A DNA stretch of 16,025 nt from an uncultured Anaerococcus sp. (lineage in GTDB: Bacteria; Bacillota; Clostridia; Tissierellales; Peptoniphilaceae). Position numbers and translations under genes: made by a program. Under the pieces are notes generated by a model. The model was not told the DNA's origin. It saw only the letters and a program-made list of their open reading frames with translations, and did not search any database. The stretch covers positions 1 to 16,025 of the forward strand of contig NZ_CALTSY010000035.1 in assembly GCF_943908415.1 (NCBI RefSeq), in the 5' to 3' direction. Shown here piece by piece: positions 13,640 to 16,025 of this stretch. Numbering within the stretch: position 1 is the first letter of the stretch; each line of letters starts with the position of its first letter.

Positions 13640-14566
13640 ATGTATTTAGAAGTTAAAAATCTTTCAAAAAAATATGATGATACTTTAGTTTTGGATAAAG
13701 TCAGTTTCTCGTTAGAAAAGGGGAAGTTACTTTGTTTATTAGGACCATCAGGATCAGGAAAAAGTACTATTTTACATGCTATTGGCGGATTTATAGATCA
13801 TTCAGGATCTATCCTATTAGATGGTAAGGATATAAGTAACCTAGAAGCAAGTGATAGAAATATATCAACAGTATTCCAAAGTTTAGGATTATTTACCCAC
13901 ATGACTGTTCTAGAAAATGTTATGTATGGCCTTAAATTTAAGCAAAAATCCTTATCAAAAAATGAAAAGAAAAAGCTAGCCTTAGACATGATAGATATAG
14001 TTGGCTTAGGAGCTTATGAGAACAGAAAGCCAGATGAATTATCAGGTGGACAAAAGCAAAGAGTGGCCCTAGCCAGAAGTCTAGTAGTTAAGCCTAAGCT
14101 TTTACTCATGGATGAACCCCTTAGTGCGCTTGATGCTCAATTAAGAGAAAAAATGCAGTTAGAAATTAGAAGAATCCATAAAGATTTTGACCTGACAACC
14201 ATATTTGTAACCCACGATCAGAGCGAAGCCTTTAAACTAGCCGATCAAGTAATTGTTCTTAAAAATGGCAAAATAATAGATAAGGGGTCGTCAAGAAATA
14301 TTTATAATCATCCATCAAATATAGACAGCTTAGACTTTATAGGACAAAAAAATATTTTTAAAAATTCATATGTAAGACCAGAAAAAATAAATATATCAGA
14401 TAAGGGAGAACAATTCATCATAAAAGATATGATATTTATGGGACATACCATTGAACTTTACGTATCAAATGAAAGAAAAAATCTAAAAGTACTCATCCTA
14501 AACAATAACTTTAATAAAAGAATTGGCGATACTATAAAATTAAACTATGATATGGAGAAGATATAA
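13640..14566 (+). CDS. ABC importer ATP-binding protein (FbpC/AfuC/PotA-like)
   Basis: The 308-residue ATPase carries Walker A GPSGSGKST (35-43), Q-loop VFQSLGLF (Gln80), signature LSGGQ (134-138), Walker B LLLMDEP (154-160) with its catalytic Glu, D-loop SALD, and switch His192 in VTHDQSEAF. Residues about 237-308 form a small beta-rich tail beginning YVRPEKINI, matching the TOBE regulatory domain of the CUT1/Fbp/Pot importer ATPases, though shorter than in MalK. It powers the preceding permease from the cytoplasmic side as a dimer. AGAGGA lies about nine bases before ATG 13640. Its last codons supply GGAGAAGA, the ribosome binding site of the glycosyltransferase gene, whose ATG directly abuts its TAA. 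Confidence 0.9.
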   Translation: MYLEVKNLSKKYDDTLVLDKVSFSLEKGKLLCLLGPSGSGKSTILHAIGGFIDHSGSILLDGKDISNLEASDRNISTVFQSLGLFTHMTVLENVMYGLKFKQKSLSKNEKKKLALDMIDIVGLGAYENRKPDELSGGQKQRVALARSLVVKPKLLLMDEPLSALDAQLREKMQLEIRRIHKDFDLTTIFVTHDQSEAFKLADQVIVLKNGKIIDKGSSRNIYNHPSNIDSLDFIGQKNIFKNSYVRPEKINISDKGEQFIIKDMIFMGHTIELYVSNERKNLKVLILNNNFNKRIGDTIKLNYDMEKI

Positions 14567-15772
14567 ATGAAAATTTTACATGTATTAACTCAGCTTCCTG
14601 CAAAAACAGGTAGTGGAGTTTATTTTACAAACTTAATAGATAGCTTAAATGAAATGGGAATAGAAAATGCTGCTGTATATGGTACAGAAAGTATTTATGA
14701 CATAGACTTAAAAGTATCCAAACAAAATCCAGTCTATTACAATACCCCGGGATTGCCATTTAGAATTTGTGGAATGAGTGATCAAATGCCCTATGAATCT
14801 ACAATATACAGTCAAATGAGTGATATAGATATAGATAAATTACTAACAGCATTTAGAAAACAATTGGAAAGTATTAAAGTTGAGTTTGAACCTGATATTA
14901 TCATAAGCCATCATCTATTCTTTGTTACAGATTTAGTTAGAGAAATTTTTCCAGATACTAAGCTAGTAGGCATTTCCCATGGAACAGATATAAGACAAAT
15001 TAAAAAGCATAATAGATTTTTGGATAGGTTAAGTCATATAAAAGATATAGATTATTGTCTGACAGTAACAGATAAAGAAGATGATGCTATCATCAATATA
15101 TTAGAAGTAGAAAATGATAAAATATTTAATGTCGGAGGAGGATATAATGATAAAGTATTCTATCCAGCTAAAGATAAAATAATTAAAGATACTATAGACA
15201 TAATTTATGCTGGAAAAATAAGTAAATCAAAAGGTGTTTTCGAATTATGCAAAAGCTTACCAATACTAGAAAAAAAGTATCCAAATATTAGATTACATAT
15301 AATAGGTAATCCAGATGAACAATCTTTCCATAAAATGAAAGAAGATTCAAATTATTCACCAAGATTAATAATTTGCCATGCCTTAGATCAAAAGAAATTA
15401 GCGAATCTTTTAAGACATTCAGATATATTTGTACTTCCTTCTTATTTTGAAGCATTGGGATTAATAGCAATAGAAGCACTAGCTTGTAATAAATTAGTAG
15501 TAGCAAGCTATATAGATGGACTATATAAATTATTAGGAGAAGAGATAATTAATTCTCATGTAATAGAATTTACTGACCTACCTAGGATATATGATGTAGA
15601 TAAACCTGTGAAGGAAGATATACCAGCCTACGTTTTAAGATTAAGTGAGAACATAGAAAAGCAGATTGATAGAGTAGACAAAAACTTGTTCACAAAAGAG
15701 CTAGAGACTGAAATTAAGAGCTTATCTTGGTCAAACATAGGGAATAAAATCTTAAATATAATAAAAAATTAA
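14567..15772 (+). CDS. GT4-family glycosyltransferase, coupled to the ABC importer genes
   Basis: This 401-residue protein has the GT-B layout of retaining glycosyltransferase family 4. The N-terminal domain begins KILHVLTQLPAKTGSGVYFT, with the usual Gly-rich acceptor-side loop, and includes VGISHGTDIRQ (134-144). The donor-binding domain starts near YAGKISKSKGVFELC (214-228), the usual strand followed by a K-G loop. PSYFEALGLIAIEAL (291-305) holds the E-x7-E signature (Glu295, Glu303) for the nucleotide sugar. No signal peptide or membrane span is seen, so it acts in the cytosol or on the membrane face. Acceptor and donor are not predictable. The ATG directly follows the ATPase stop codon and the ribosome binding site lies in that gene, so expression is tied to the importer. 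A glycosyltransferase in this position is unexpected for an iron importer. Confidence 0.85.
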   Translation: MKILHVLTQLPAKTGSGVYFTNLIDSLNEMGIENAAVYGTESIYDIDLKVSKQNPVYYNTPGLPFRICGMSDQMPYESTIYSQMSDIDIDKLLTAFRKQLESIKVEFEPDIIISHHLFFVTDLVREIFPDTKLVGISHGTDIRQIKKHNRFLDRLSHIKDIDYCLTVTDKEDDAIINILEVENDKIFNVGGGYNDKVFYPAKDKIIKDTIDIIYAGKISKSKGVFELCKSLPILEKKYPNIRLHIIGNPDEQSFHKMKEDSNYSPRLIICHALDQKKLANLLRHSDIFVLPSYFEALGLIAIEALACNKLVVASYIDGLYKLLGEEIINSHVIEFTDLPRIYDVDKPVKEDIPAYVLRLSENIEKQIDRVDKNLFTKELETEIKSLSWSNIGNKILNIIKN

Positions 15773-15780
15773 AAAAATAG

Positions 15781-15809
15781 TTGACAAAGATTTTTGAGCA
15801 TGGTATTAT
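15781..15809 (+). promoter_or_regulatory. Strong consensus promoter at the right edge
   Basis: TTGACA (15781-15786), exactly 17 bases, then TATTAT (15804-15809). This is the closest match to the housekeeping consensus in the window, eight bases after the glycosyltransferase stop codon. Transcription should start near 15816, at the foot of the first hairpin. Confidence 0.75.
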
Positions 15810-15815
15810 ATATCT

Positions 15816-15939
15816 TGTCGTTAAGAGACGACACAATGAACCAGATAAGCAATAGCTTATCTACAAATAAATAGTAATTAAACTTAAAGCAATTTAATTT
15901 GAGTAACCTTAAAAATGATTCTATCTATTATATATAGAT
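15816..15939 (+). other. Hairpin-rich leader or small RNA, no recognised family
   Basis: Downstream of the strong promoter there is no substantial reading frame, but four inverted repeats stand in a row: TGTCGT/ACGACA (15816-15833), AGATAAGC/GCTTATCT with an AATA loop (15843-15862), AATTAAA/TTTAATT (15876-15899) and ATCTAT/ATAGAT (15923-15939). The first two are perfect; the last two are AT-only or short and may be chance. None is followed by a T tract, so no terminator is seen before the window ends. It may be the long 5' leader of a gene beyond the window, or a small RNA. I do not recognise a riboswitch, T-box or known RNA. Confidence 0.4.
15836..15874 (+). CDS. Possible 12-residue leader peptide
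   Basis: ATG at 15836 opens MNQISNSLSTNK and stops at TAG 15872-15874. It lies about 20 bases after the predicted transcription start and spans the perfect hairpin at 15843-15862, as a leader peptide would. The ribosome binding site is poor (AAGAGA), and the residues show no run of one amino acid that would suggest attenuation. Short frames arise easily by chance, so this is weak. Confidence 0.15.
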   Translation: MNQISNSLSTNK

Positions 15940-15962
15940 TAGGATAAAATTTAAATCACGCA

Positions 15963-16025
15963 TTGACAGATAAAGTTGATGTAAATGAAGAGCTTGAATC
16001 AAACAAAGCTTTTATGATTGAATAA
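15963..16025 (+). other. Short open frame at the window edge, uncertain
   Basis: From TTG 15963 a frame of 20 codons reads MTDKVDVNEELESNK and on to the TAA at 16023-16025. The composition looks protein-like, but there is no ribosome binding site and an in-frame stop lies upstream at 15945-15947. It could be a remnant of a larger gene or chance. I recognise no family. Confidence 0.12.

Overview
The window reads as chromosomal DNA of a low-GC, AT-rich Gram-positive anaerobe. Three things point there: strong AGGAGG-type ribosome binding sites, a surface protein ending in a NPKTG sorting signal, and a two-gene NADH-dependent ferredoxin:NADP+ oxidoreductase of the kind used by fermentative anaerobes. 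The style fits Peptoniphilaceae-like cocci (Anaerococcus, Peptoniphilus), but that placement is inference from gene content and base composition only. No rRNA, tRNA or CRISPR array was seen.

Left part, minus strand. Positions 1-1338 hold one end of a decayed IS3-family (IS150-like) insertion sequence: an intact orfA, and an orfB broken by an amber codon and by a deletion between the first two catalytic Asp residues. The IS end lies only 35 bases past the stop codon of a 783-residue, wall-anchored metallophosphoesterase (1374-3725). Next come nfnA and nfnB (6120-3888), overlapping by 8 bases, with a promoter upstream and a terminator downstream.

Middle, plus strand. Divergent from nfnAB is a single ABC exporter half-transporter (6248-8017), ended by a palindromic terminator. 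A new promoter then starts a tight run: a membrane-anchored J-domain protein, the two halves of a ThrE-type threonine/serine exporter (ATGA overlap), and msrA (8-base overlap, GTG start).

Right part, plus strand. A second operon follows: a substrate-binding lipoprotein, a fused double permease, an ATPase and a GT4 glycosyltransferase (10733-15772). The ABC genes look like the FbpABC/AfuABC/PhnSTU group. The binding protein shows no obvious Fe(III)-binding Tyr pair and the operon ends in a sugar transferase, so a phosphorylated sugar or other organic anion is at least as likely as iron. The last 250 bases contain the best consensus promoter of the window (TTGACA, 17 bases, TATTAT), followed by a run of hairpins and no recognisable gene.

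The most unusual non-coding signal is a pair of related palindromic elements. One (8025-8084) serves as the exporter's terminator. The other (11906-11999) sits inside the ABC importer operon, between binding protein and permease. They share terminal and core sequence blocks and look like a small dispersed repeat family. A second structure worth attention is the hairpin in the IS leader, which looks like a terminator and also buries the orfA ribosome binding site.
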